A stretch of DNA of 64,000 nucleotides from Klebsiella aerogenes KCTC 2190 (lineage in GTDB: Bacteria; Pseudomonadota; Gammaproteobacteria; Enterobacterales; Enterobacteriaceae), in the NCBI RefSeq assembly GCF_000215745.1, contig NC_015663.1, positions 3,906,001-3,970,000 of the forward strand. Direction: 5' to 3'. The notes under the pieces were generated by a model. It searched no databases, was not told the DNA's origin, and saw nothing but the letters and a program-made list of their open reading frames with translations. Shown in pieces: positions 17,927 to 26,269 of the stretch; within the stretch, counting starts at the first letter, position 1, and the number at the start of each line of letters is the position of its first letter. The position numbers and the translations under genes were made by a program.

Positions 17927-19579
17927 TTAGCCGTGTTGTTTACAACCGGCGCACTGCTGATTTTGGATCTGCTGGAAGAAGTCGTTACCTTTATCATCAA
18001 CGAGAATAAAGGCCGGGAAATCTTCCACTTCGATTTTCCAGATAGCTTCCATTCCCAGCTCCGGATAAGCCACGCACTCGAGGCTCTTAATGCTCTGCTG
18101 GGCGAGTACTGCCGCCGGGCCGCCAATGCTGCCGAGGTAGAAACCGCCGTGTTTATGGCAGGCGTCAGTCACCTGCTGGCTGCGGTTACCTTTGGCCAGC
18201 ATCACCATGCTGGCGCCGTGCGATTGCAGCAGATCGACGTAGGAATCCATTCGTCCTGCGGTGGTCGGGCCGAGAGAACCTGAGGCGTAACCGGCGGGTG
18301 TTTTTGCCGGGCCGGCGTAGTAGATCGGGTGATCTTTCACGTACTGCGGCAGCGCTTCGCCGTTATCGATAAGCTCTTTCAGCTTAGCGTGGGCAATGTC
18401 GCGGGCCACGATAATGGTGCCGTTAAGGCTCAGACGCGTTGAGACCGGGTGCGCCGACAGCTGCGTCAGGATCTCGCTCATCGACTGATTCAGGTTGATG
18501 CTAACCACATTGCCTTCACCCTGTTGGCGCAGGTGTTCAGGGATATATTTCCCCGGGTTGCTCTCCAGTTTTTCGATCCAGATGCCGTCGCGGTTGATTT
18601 TAGCTTTGATGTTGCGGTCGGCGGAGCAGGAGACGCCCATACCGATAGGACAGGACGCGCCGTGGCGCGGCAGACGGATAACGCGGATATCGTGGGCAAA
18701 ATATTTCCCGCCAAACTGCGCGCCGAGGCCGAGATTTTGCGCTTCCTGCAGCAGCTCTTGCTCCAGCTGCACATCGCGGAACGCCTGACCGTGCTCGTTA
18801 CCCGCGGTCGGCAGGTCGTCATAGTAGCGGGCGGAAGCCAGCTTAACGGTCTTCAGCGTCGCTTCCGCTGAGGTGCCGCCAATCACAAAGGCGATGTGGT
18901 AGGGCGGGCAGGCCGCGGTACCGAGGGTACGCATCTTCTCGACGAGGTAGTTTTTCAGCTTCGCCGGGGTGATTAACGCTTTGGTTTCCTGGTACAGATA
19001 GGTTTTGTTGGCGGAACCGCCGCCTTTCGCCATGCACAGGAATTTATATTCGTCGCCGTCGACGCTGTAGAGATCGATCTGCGCCGGCAGGTTGGTGCCG
19101 GTGTTGACCTCTTTATACATATCCAGCGGCGCATTCTGCGAGTAACGCAGGTTGTCTTCGGTATAGGTGTTATAGACGCCCTGCGCCAGCGCGGCTTCAT
19201 CGCCGCCGCCCGTCCAAACGCGCTGGCCTTTTTTACCCATGATGATGGCGGTGCCGGTATCCTGGCAGGTGGGCAGCACACCTTTGGCGGCGATTTCGGA
19301 ATTACGCAGGAACTGCAGCGCGACGTATTTGTCGTTTTCGCTGGCCTGCGGGTCGAGCAGAATGGCCGCGACCTGCTGCTGATGCGAGACGCGCAGCATA
19401 AAAGCGGCATCGTGGAAGGCCTGCTGCGCCAGCAGAGTTAACGCCTGCGGTTCAACCTGCAATACTTCCTGGCCCGCGAATTCGGCGACGGAGACGTGCT
19501 CTTTGCTGAGCAAATAGTATTCGGTATCGTCATGCGCCATCGGGAACGGGTCTTGATAAACAAAGGGTTTCGTCGACAT
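17927..19579 (-). CDS. Class I fumarate hydratase (FumA/FumB type)
   Basis: This 550-residue [4Fe-4S] fumarase aligns with E. coli FumA and FumB along its length and interconverts fumarate and malate in the cytoplasm. Cluster cysteines are visible: Cys105 (LPTCQDTG), the Cys in GTAACPPYH, and the Cys in [10 protein letters not shown]. The C-terminal half holds the catalytic DSYVDLL and GGPAAVLAQ regions. ATG 19579 matches the MSxKPF start of FumA; an upstream ATG adds five residues. It follows the DASS transporter with a hairpin between. Whether it is the FumA or FumB ortholog cannot be told by eye. Confidence 0.93.
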   Translation of the reverse strand: MSTKPFVYQDPFPMAHDDTEYYLLSKEHVSVAEFAGQEVLQVEPQALTLLAQQAFHDAAFMLRVSHQQQVAAILLDPQASENDKYVALQFLRNSEIAAKGVLPTCQDTGTAIIMGKKGQRVWTGGGDEAALAQGVYNTYTEDNLRYSQNAPLDMYKEVNTGTNLPAQIDLYSVDGDEYKFLCMAKGGGSANKTYLYQETKALITPAKLKNYLVEKMRTLGTAACPPYHIAFVIGGTSAEATLKTVKLASARYYDDLPTAGNEHGQAFRDVQLEQELLQEAQNLGLGAQFGGKYFAHDIRVIRLPRHGASCPIGMGVSCSADRNIKAKINRDGIWIEKLESNPGKYIPEHLRQQGEGNVVSINLNQSMSEILTQLSAHPVSTRLSLNGTIIVARDIAHAKLKELIDNGEALPQYVKDHPIYYAGPAKTPAGYASGSLGPTTAGRMDSYVDLLQSHGASMVMLAKGNRSQQVTDACHKHGGFYLGSIGGPAAVLAQQSIKSLECVAYPELGMEAIWKIEVEDFPAFILVDDKGNDFFQQIQNQQCAGCKQHG

Positions 19580-19603
19580 ATTCACATACTCCATAAAGAT
19601 AAA

Positions 19604-19629
19604 AACCGCCGGGGGAAGACCCGGCGGTT
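19604..19629 (-). terminator. Intercistronic terminator-like hairpin between transporter and fumarase
   Basis: A perfect 10-bp stem (AACCGCCGGG/CCCGGCGGTT) with a 6-base loop is followed on the minus strand by TTTATCTTTA. It starts 6 bases after the transporter stop and lies 24 bases before the fumarase start, so fumarase expression from the transporter promoter would require read-through. Confidence 0.7.
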
Positions 19630-19634
19630 ATGAA

Positions 19635-21140
19635 TCAGAACATCATGGACATCCACGGATAGCCAATCAGCAGCAGGGCGGCCAGGAAGATGGCGCCGAA
19701 GATGGTGCCGAGGCGCCAGTAGTCTTTGGTTGGCAGGTAGCCGCTGCCGTAGTAAATCGGGCTCGGACCGGTACCGTACGGGGTGATGATGCCCATCACG
19801 CCCAGCGAGGTCACCATCAGCAGGACGAAGACTTGCATATTCATGCCCGGGATAGTCGAAGCGATGGTCAGCATGGCCGGCAGCAGCGCGGTAGTGTGCG
19901 CGGTGGTGCTGGCGAACAGGTAGTGCAGCAGATAGAACGCCAGCAGCAGGACGATGGTCGCAACGCCCGGAGAAATACCGCTCATCAGCGCGCCGCCTTC
20001 TTTACCCAACCAGGCGATGAAGCCAGTGGAGGAGAGACCGTCAGCCAGCGCGACCAGCGTGGCGAACCAGACAAAGGTATTCCATGCCGCTTTGTTGTTG
20101 GTGATATCGCTCCAGGACAGCACGCCGGTCCACAGCATCAGCACGATAACCAGCAGGGCAGCCAGCGCCGGTTCAATCCAGTCGGCGGCGAAGATCCACA
20201 TCATCAGTGCGAAGCAAACAAACACCAGCAGCAGGATTTCATTGCGCGACAGTTTGCCCAGTTTTTCCAGTTCACGAGCGGCCCACAGCGGTACTTCGTT
20301 ATTGATTTTTACTTCTGGTGGATAGAACCAGTACGCCAGCAGCGGCATGGCCAGAATCAGCAGGATACCCAGCGGCAGGAAGGCGATAAACCAGGTACCC
20401 CAGGAGATGTTGATACCGACGATGCTTTTTACCAGCGCCAGCGCCAGCAGGTTCGGCGCCAGCGCCGACAGGAACATGGAACTGGTGATACAGGCGGCGG
20501 TAATGGCTACCCACATCAGATAAGAGCCAATACGGCGTGCGCTCGGATCGTTAGGTTTAGAACCGTACAGCGGCGGCAGGTTAGCGATAATCGGGTAGAT
20601 GGTCCCGCCGCTACGTGCGGTGTTGGACGGGGTAAACGGCGCCAGCAGCAGGTCAGCGAAGGTAATGGCGTAGCCCAGCGTCAGGCTGCGGCGGCCAAGA
20701 TATTTTACCAGAATCAGCGCCAGACGGCGGCCGAACTGGGTTTTGTCATAGCCGGCGGCGAACATGAACGCGCCGAAGATCAGCCACACGGTAGAGTTGC
20801 CAAAGCCGCTCACCGCCCATTTAAATGACGCGCCGGCCAGCTTAAAGCTCGGCGCCGCCATCTGTTCCGGACTGAACAGCAGCCACTGGCTACATAAAGC
20901 AATCACCACCACCCCGGTGATACCGATAACGGCGCCCGGCAGCGGTTCGAAGATAAGGCCGACGATAACGCCGACGAAGATAGCAAAATAGTGCCAGGCG
21001 AATGGCGGTAAGCCGTCAGGCACCGGGACGAACAGCAGCAGTACGGCGACGATAATGGGCAACGCCATCATGATCAGACGTTTATACGCCGCGTTAGACG
21101 CGGCACCGGCAGGCGGTATGGTTGTCTTTTTCTCTTTCAT
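19635..21140 (-). CDS. DASS-family dicarboxylate transporter
   Basis: This 501-residue inner-membrane protein of the divalent anion:sodium symporter (SLC13/CitT) family has about 12 hydrophobic segments. Family hallmarks are the two substrate-site motifs: SNTAR in FTPSNTARSGGTIYP near residue 180, and the later TPYGTGPSPIYYGSGYL near residue 455. The closest E. coli relatives are TtdT and CitT antiporters. Position ahead of fumarase and opposite a fumarate reductase argues for a C4-dicarboxylate such as malate, fumarate or succinate. The exact substrate and whether it exchanges or symports is inferred. Confidence 0.85.
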   Translation of the reverse strand: MKEKKTTIPPAGAASNAAYKRLIMMALPIIVAVLLLFVPVPDGLPPFAWHYFAIFVGVIVGLIFEPLPGAVIGITGVVVIALCSQWLLFSPEQMAAPSFKLAGASFKWAVSGFGNSTVWLIFGAFMFAAGYDKTQFGRRLALILVKYLGRRSLTLGYAITFADLLLAPFTPSNTARSGGTIYPIIANLPPLYGSKPNDPSARRIGSYLMWVAITAACITSSMFLSALAPNLLALALVKSIVGINISWGTWFIAFLPLGILLILAMPLLAYWFYPPEVKINNEVPLWAARELEKLGKLSRNEILLLVFVCFALMMWIFAADWIEPALAALLVIVLMLWTGVLSWSDITNNKAAWNTFVWFATLVALADGLSSTGFIAWLGKEGGALMSGISPGVATIVLLLAFYLLHYLFASTTAHTTALLPAMLTIASTIPGMNMQVFVLLMVTSLGVMGIITPYGTGPSPIYYGSGYLPTKDYWRLGTIFGAIFLAALLLIGYPWMSMMF

Positions 21141-21335
21141 AATGAGTATCTGCTAGTAGTTGAAAATACGGTTCCGTCTTCGCTTACAACACTCGATTTT
21201 TTTAGTTGCGAAAGTTTCTTTAATTATTAATGGTCGAGATTGCTTATTGCTTAAACGGTTATTTAACGCGTTTTTCGCGGCGTTAAATTAAATTCATTGG
21301 GTATTTATATATTGCGCTTTCACGTTGCATTGCAA

Positions 21336-21349
21336 TTGATCGAGATCAA
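21336..21349. promoter_or_regulatory. Perfect FNR box
   Basis: TTGATCGAGATCAA matches TTGAT-N4-ATCAA at all ten defined positions. It lies 196 bases upstream of the transporter start and 430 bases upstream of the reductase start. Confidence 0.75.
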
Positions 21350-21388
21350 AAAAAACAGGTGATCTGGATCTTTTTTTCGTTTGGCAAT

Positions 21389-21410
21389 AACCACATATGA
21401 TGATGTGGTT
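21389..21410. promoter_or_regulatory. Operator-like palindrome
   Basis: Perfect 8-bp arms AACCACAT and ATGTGGTT are separated by ATGATG. It sits 40 bases from the FNR box. The protein that binds it is unknown; the DcuR-like regulator encoded nearby is one candidate. Confidence 0.5.
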
Positions 21411-21778
21411 ATTATCATAAAGAAACGGAAATTGTTAAATGATCGAGAGGGTTATAACGCTTTATATAGTGAGTGTTTATTTTAACTGGTTGATATATAT
21501 GAGTTTTATTTACCTTTTTGTGCTTTTGATAGGTTAACAAAAGTGACCGAAATGTTATCATTCATTTGTATTATGTAAATGCGATATATAAATTTAATAA
21601 TACAATAGAGGTATTGCTGTTATTGCAGGTATTAAATAGTTTTTTAACTAACGTAATTAATTTGGTAACTAAAAAACGCGCTATATTATTGGCATGACAA
21701 CAGGAATGAAAATAAACAATCAATAAAATTTCCGTCACCCAATTCTGAATTTCAATATTTAAAATCTGGAGTATTAAT

Positions 21779-24556
21779 ATGACCAGTAACGAACGAATTC
21801 TGCAGCCATTTACTTTACCGAATGGGACTGAACTGAAAAACCGTTTGCTAATGGCGCCAATGACCACCTGCACCGGTTATTTCGATGGTACCGTCACCAG
21901 CGAGCTCGTTGAATACTATCGCGCCCGCGCCGGCAGCATCGGGACTATCATCGTTGAATGCTGCTTTATTGATGATTATGGTCTGGCCTTCCCGGGCGCT
22001 ATTGGCATTGATAACGATGAAAAAATCGCCGGGCTGGCGAAAATCGCCGAAGCGATAAAAGCGGAAGGCTCGAAAGCGATTCTGCAGATTTACCACGGCG
22101 GCCGCATGGTTGACCCACAGTTGATTGGTGGTCGCCAGCCGGTGGCGCCGAGCGCCATTGCCGCGCCGCGCGACGGCGCCGCCATGCCGCGCGCCCTCAG
22201 TGGTGAAGAAGTCGAAGGCATGATTGCCAAATTTGGCGACGGCGTACGCCGCGCCATTCTCGCCGGTTTCGACGGCGTCGAAATCCATGGCGCCAACACC
22301 TATCTTATTCAACAGTTCTATTCGCCGAACTCCAACCAGCGTGACGATGAGTGGGGCGGCAGCCGCGACAACCGTGCCAGATTCCCACTGGCGGTGCTGG
22401 ACATCACGCATAAAATGGCCCGCCAGTACGCTGACGATGCCTTTATTATCGGCTATCGCTTCTCGCCGGAAGAGATGGAAGTCCCGGGGATCCGCTTCGA
22501 TGACACCATGTATCTGCTGGAGAAACTGGCCGCCCGCGGCGTCGATTACCTGCACTTCTCGGTTGGCGCGACGCTGCGCCCGTCTATCGTAGATACCAGC
22601 GATCCGACGCCGCTGATTGAAAAATACTGCGCCATGCGTTCTGAAACGCTGGCGCAGGTGCCGGTGATGGGCGTCGGCGGGGTGGTTAACGCCGCTGATG
22701 CCGAACAGGGCCTCGATCACGGTTATGATCTGATGGCCGTCGGCCGCGCCTGCATCGCCTATCTGGACTGGGCTTCACGTATCGCCGCCGGCGAAGAGCT
22801 GGAACTCTTTATCGACAGCACCCAGCGCGAGGCGCTGCATATTCCGGAACCGCTGTGGCGTTTCTCGCTGGTTGAGGCGATGATCCGCGACATGAGCATG
22901 GGCGACGCGAAATTTAAACCGGGGATGTTTGTCGAAACCGTTCAGGACGATGCCAACGAACTGGTCATTAACGTCAGCCTCGAAAACGATCGCATTGCGG
23001 ATATTGAACTGGCCGCAAGTCCAGTACAGAGCGTTGAATTTACCACCAGCTTCGAAGAGATCCGCGAACGTATTCTGACCGCCAACACGCCGCACGTCGA
23101 CGCTATCTCCGGCGCGACCAGCCAGAGCGAAGCGGTGAAAAAAGCCGTGTCCAAAGCGATGCTGAAATCCAGCAAAGCGCTGGCTGCGGAAGAGGGCGGC
23201 AACGATGCCGCGCCGAAAAGCTATGACGTGGTGGTGGTGGGGAGCGGCGGCGCCGGTCTGGCTGCGGCGATTCAGGCCCACGACGAAGGCGCCAGCGTGC
23301 TGATCGTCGAAAAAATGCCGACTATTGGCGGCAACACCATCAAAGCTTCCGCCGGGATGAACGCCGCGGAAACCCGCTTCCAGCGCGTCAAAGGTATTCA
23401 GGACAGTAAAGAGTTGTTCTATCAGGAAACCCTGAAGGGCGGCCACAACAAAAACAACCCGCAGCTGCTGCGCCGTTTCGTTGAAAACGCGCCGCAAGCC
23501 ATTGAATGGTTGGCGGACCGTGGGATTATGCTTAACGATATCACCACTACCGGCGGGATGAGTATCGACCGTACCCACCGTCCGCGCGATGGATCGGCGG
23601 TTGGCGGCTACCTGATTAGCGGTCTGGTGCGTAATATCACCAAACGCGGTATCGATGTACAGCTGGATACCTCGGTAGAAGAGATCCTGATGCGCCACGA
23701 CGAAGTGAGCGGCGTGCGTCTTATCAACGATGAACAAGAGATCATCGACGTGCAGACCAAAAGCATCATCGTGGCAACCGGCGGCTTCAGCGCCAACAGC
23801 GCGATGGTGGTGAAATATCGTCCTGACCTCGAAGGCTTCGTGACCACCAACCATAAAGGGGCGACCGGTAGCGGTATTGCGCTGCTGGAGCGCATTGGCG
23901 CCGGCACCGTGGACATGGGCGAAATTCAAATTCACCCGACCGTCGAGCAGCAGACCTCGTACCTGATTTCCGAATCGATTCGCGGCGGCGGCGCTATTCT
24001 CGTTAACCAGCAGGGGAACCGCTTCTTCAACGAGATGGAGACCCGCGATAAAGTGTCTGCGGCGATTATCGCGCTGCCGGAACACTATGCTTACATCGTT
24101 TTCGACGAGCATGTGCGGGCGAAGAACAAAGCCGCCGACGAGTATATCGCCAAAGGCTTCGTCACCAGCGCCAGCTCGCCGCGTGAACTGGCGGAGAAGC
24201 TGGGGATGGATTACCATGCGTTCCTCGCTACCCTGGAATGCTACAACGGCGCGGTGGAAAAACAGCACGATGAAGCGTTTGGCCGCACAACCGCGCTGCG
24301 CGCGCCGATTAACGAAGGCCCGTTCCACGCCATTCGTATTGCCCCAGGGGTGCACCACACTATGGGCGGCGTGACCATTAATACCGATGGCGAAGTGCTG
24401 AATGTGGCGCAGCAGCCGATTCGCGGCGCCTACGCCGCGGGTGAAGTGGTTGGCGGTATCCATGGCGGTAACCGCATCGGCGGTAACGCGGTCGCGGATA
24501 TCATCATCTTCGGTACCCTCGCGGGCCATCAGGCGGCGAAACGTGCCAGAGGATAA
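21779..24556 (+). CDS. Soluble NADH:fumarate oxidoreductase (OYE, FMN-binding and FAD domains)
   Basis: This 925-residue fusion has three modules. Residues 1 to about 350 are an old-yellow-enzyme-type NADH:flavin oxidoreductase barrel (LLMAPMTTC, YHGGRMVDP, NSNQRDDEWGGSRDNRARFP). Residues about 370-460 form an FMN_bind domain with the flavinylation motif DAISGATS, the acceptor being Thr447. From residue 483 there is a fumarate-reductase/UrdA-type FAD domain (VVGSGGAGLAAA, GNRFFNEMETRDK, HHTMGGV, GGNRIGGNA). No signal peptide is present. This matches the cytoplasmic NADH:fumarate oxidoreductase described in Klebsiella pneumoniae. NADH would reduce FMN, then covalent FMN, then FAD and fumarate. 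Confidence 0.9.
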   Translation: MTSNERILQPFTLPNGTELKNRLLMAPMTTCTGYFDGTVTSELVEYYRARAGSIGTIIVECCFIDDYGLAFPGAIGIDNDEKIAGLAKIAEAIKAEGSKAILQIYHGGRMVDPQLIGGRQPVAPSAIAAPRDGAAMPRALSGEEVEGMIAKFGDGVRRAILAGFDGVEIHGANTYLIQQFYSPNSNQRDDEWGGSRDNRARFPLAVLDITHKMARQYADDAFIIGYRFSPEEMEVPGIRFDDTMYLLEKLAARGVDYLHFSVGATLRPSIVDTSDPTPLIEKYCAMRSETLAQVPVMGVGGVVNAADAEQGLDHGYDLMAVGRACIAYLDWASRIAAGEELELFIDSTQREALHIPEPLWRFSLVEAMIRDMSMGDAKFKPGMFVETVQDDANELVINVSLENDRIADIELAASPVQSVEFTTSFEEIRERILTANTPHVDAISGATSQSEAVKKAVSKAMLKSSKALAAEEGGNDAAPKSYDVVVVGSGGAGLAAAIQAHDEGASVLIVEKMPTIGGNTIKASAGMNAAETRFQRVKGIQDSKELFYQETLKGGHNKNNPQLLRRFVENAPQAIEWLADRGIMLNDITTTGGMSIDRTHRPRDGSAVGGYLISGLVRNITKRGIDVQLDTSVEEILMRHDEVSGVRLINDEQEIIDVQTKSIIVATGGFSANSAMVVKYRPDLEGFVTTNHKGATGSGIALLERIGAGTVDMGEIQIHPTVEQQTSYLISESIRGGGAILVNQQGNRFFNEMETRDKVSAAIIALPEHYAYIVFDEHVRAKNKAADEYIAKGFVTSASSPRELAEKLGMDYHAFLATLECYNGAVEKQHDEAFGRTTALRAPINEGPFHAIRIAPGVHHTMGGVTINTDGEVLNVAQQPIRGAYAAGEVVGGIHGGNRIGGNAVADIIIFGTLAGHQAAKRARG

Positions 24557-24618
24557 TAGGTAATTGCTGATGCCGGGCTGGCTTAGCCGCCCGGTTTATC
24601 CCTTCTAAGGAGAGCCCG

Positions 24619-25569
24619 ATGTCCGATAACCGCGTCTATAGCTACTCCGCCGTGCTGATGGGTTCGCCCATCCTGCTCAAACTCTATTCCCACGATGAGG
24701 CGCTGGCCTCCCGCGTATTTCAGTTAATTAAACGCTACGAAGATCTGCTCACCGTGAACCGGGCGCAGTCGCAGGTGATGGATATCAACCATGCCGCCGG
24801 GCGTCATCCCGTTACCGTTAGCCGTCCGGTGTATCAGCTGATTAAGTGCGCTAAATCCGCCAGTATGGTGCGCGACAGCGCCTTTAATCTGGCTATCGGC
24901 CCGCTGGTTAAACTGTGGCGCATTGGCTTTCAGGGGCATCGCGTGCCGTCGGCGGCGGATATAGCGGCCCGGCTGCCGTTAACCCGCCCGCAGGATGTCA
25001 TTCTCGATGACGAAAAGCAGAGCGTGTGGCTGGCGCAGGCCGGAATGGAAATCGACCTTGGCGCAATCGCCAAAGGATATATCGCCGACCGGGTACGCGA
25101 TTACCTGGGCCAGCAGGGGATCGAACAGGCGCTGATTAATCTCGGCGGCAATGTACATACGTTAGGGGAATGGGCGATTGGGCTGAAAAAACCCTTTGCC
25201 GCGGCGCAGGAACTTATCGGCTCGATTGCCGTTAGCGGGCAGTCGGTTGTCACTTCAGGCACCTATGAACGCTATTTCGAGCAGGATGGCAAACGCTGGC
25301 ACCATATCCTCGATCCGCGCAGCGGCTATCCGCTGGATAACGAACTCGACAGCGTAACGGTTATTTCCGCGGATTCACTGGACGGAGATATCTGGACCAC
25401 GCTGCTGTATGGCCTTGGCGTGGAGAAGGGCTGCGCGGCGTTGCGCCAGCGGGACGACATTGAAGCGATTTTTGTCACCAAAAACCGCGACGTAATTCTG
25501 TCGTCACCGCAGCGCATCCGCTTTCAACTGCTCGACAGCGGCTACCAGATTACTGACTGTACTGCTTGA
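24619..25569 (+). CDS. apbE: FAD:protein FMN transferase (ApbE family)
   Basis: This 316-residue flavin transferase cleaves FAD and attaches FMN to Thr or Ser of FMN_bind domains. Motifs seen are LGAIAKGYIADRV, LINLGGNVHTLG and the metal site HHILDPRSGYPLDN. It lacks a lipoprotein signal, as expected for a version acting on a cytoplasmic partner. The reductase gene 62 bases upstream carries the target motif, so the two form a substrate-enzyme pair. A TAAGGAGAG site precedes ATG 24619. Its 3' end overlaps the convergent regulator gene by 20 bases. Confidence 0.93.
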   Translation: MSDNRVYSYSAVLMGSPILLKLYSHDEALASRVFQLIKRYEDLLTVNRAQSQVMDINHAAGRHPVTVSRPVYQLIKCAKSASMVRDSAFNLAIGPLVKLWRIGFQGHRVPSAADIAARLPLTRPQDVILDDEKQSVWLAQAGMEIDLGAIAKGYIADRVRDYLGQQGIEQALINLGGNVHTLGEWAIGLKKPFAAAQELIGSIAVSGQSVVTSGTYERYFEQDGKRWHHILDPRSGYPLDNELDSVTVISADSLDGDIWTTLLYGLGVEKGCAALRQRDDIEAIFVTKNRDVILSSPQRIRFQLLDSGYQITDCTA

Positions 25570-26269
25570 GCAGGCCATACTGCTCGGCGACCAGCCGGTA
25601 GCGATACACCGGTCGGCCGGTCGCGCCGTAATGGATGGTGGTATAGAGAATATTGATCTGCGCGAGCCAGATCAGATACTTGCGGCATGAGACGCGCGAG
25701 ATATTCACCGCCGCCGCCAGCTCATCGGTAGAGAATTCCACATCAGGGTGGCTATCAATCCACTGGCACAGCGTGCGTAGAGTTTGCGCCGTTAAGCCTT
25801 TCGGTAGCTTACGCGCGTCAGCCGCTTCCGGCGTGCCGCCGTGCAACAGACGATCGACATCCGCCTGCTCGTAATAGGGCTGGCCGGTCATCAGTTTGCG
25901 TTTTTCACGCCATGCGGTCAGCGCTTCTTCAAAGCGCGGGAACTGGAAGGGCTTAATCAGATAATCCACCACGCCATAGTGCATAGCGGTTTGGACGGTG
26001 GCGGCATCGGCGGCGGAAGTTATCATAATCACGTCGATGGCGCGTCCGCTGGCGCGAATGGTCGGCAGCAGATCGAGGCCGTTATCCTGCTGCATGTAAA
26101 CGTCCAGCAGCACCAAATCGATCGCCATCTGCGGGTCATTAATCATCTCCTGGGCTTTGCCGAGCGTCGACGCGGTGCCGCAGCAGCTGAAACCGGGGAT
26201 GCGCGCCACGTACAGGCGGTTCAGCTCGGCAACCATCGCATCGTCGTCAACAATTAATACATTTATCAC
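25550..26269 (-). CDS. DcuR-type response regulator
   Basis: This 239-residue response regulator has the E. coli DcuR length. The receiver domain (residues 1-120) has the acidic pair in IVDDDAM, the phosphoacceptor Asp56 in LVLLDVYM and the Lys in YLIKPFQFPRF. The C-terminus is a helix-turn-helix (STDELAAAVNISRVSCRKYLI). A GTG start overlaps the sensor stop codon in GTGA, so the pair is translationally coupled. It probably controls the neighbouring transporter and reductase genes. Whether it is a true DcuR ortholog or a paralog is open. Confidence 0.88.
   Translation of the reverse strand: MINVLIVDDDAMVAELNRLYVARIPGFSCCGTASTLGKAQEMINDPQMAIDLVLLDVYMQQDNGLDLLPTIRASGRAIDVIMITSAADAATVQTAMHYGVVDYLIKPFQFPRFEEALTAWREKRKLMTGQPYYEQADVDRLLHGGTPEAADARKLPKGLTAQTLRTLCQWIDSHPDVEFSTDELAAAVNISRVSCRKYLIWLAQINILYTTIHYGATGRPVYRYRLVAEQYGLLKQYSQ

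Larger units (their letters stand above)
21141..21778. promoter_or_regulatory. AT-rich divergent promoter region of the fumarate block
   Basis: This 638-base gap separates the transporter-fumarase genes from the fumarate reductase gene and is markedly AT-rich. It contains a perfect FNR box (21336-21349), an 8-bp-arm palindrome (21389-21410) and a candidate promoter for the reductase, TTGGTA (21662-21667), 16 bases, TATTAT (21684-21689). A TATATAAA-like -10 (21304-21311) lies at roughly the distance from the FNR box expected for a class II site reading toward the transporter. I see no convincing gene within it. Confidence 0.6.

Noticed and set aside
19833..20828. 331-residue frame opposite the DASS transporter gene
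   Set aside because: Its glutamine- and arginine-rich composition with no hydrophobic pattern is typical of an antisense shadow of a membrane protein gene.
21571..21873. 100-residue minus-strand frame in the AT-rich promoter region
   Set aside because: It overlaps the start of the reductase gene, has no ribosome site and is a by-product of low stop-codon density in AT-rich sequence.
22775..24529. 584-residue frame on the strand opposite the fumarate reductase gene
   Set aside because: It is an antisense shadow of a high-GC gene with strong codon bias. It shows no family pattern and has no promoter or ribosome site.
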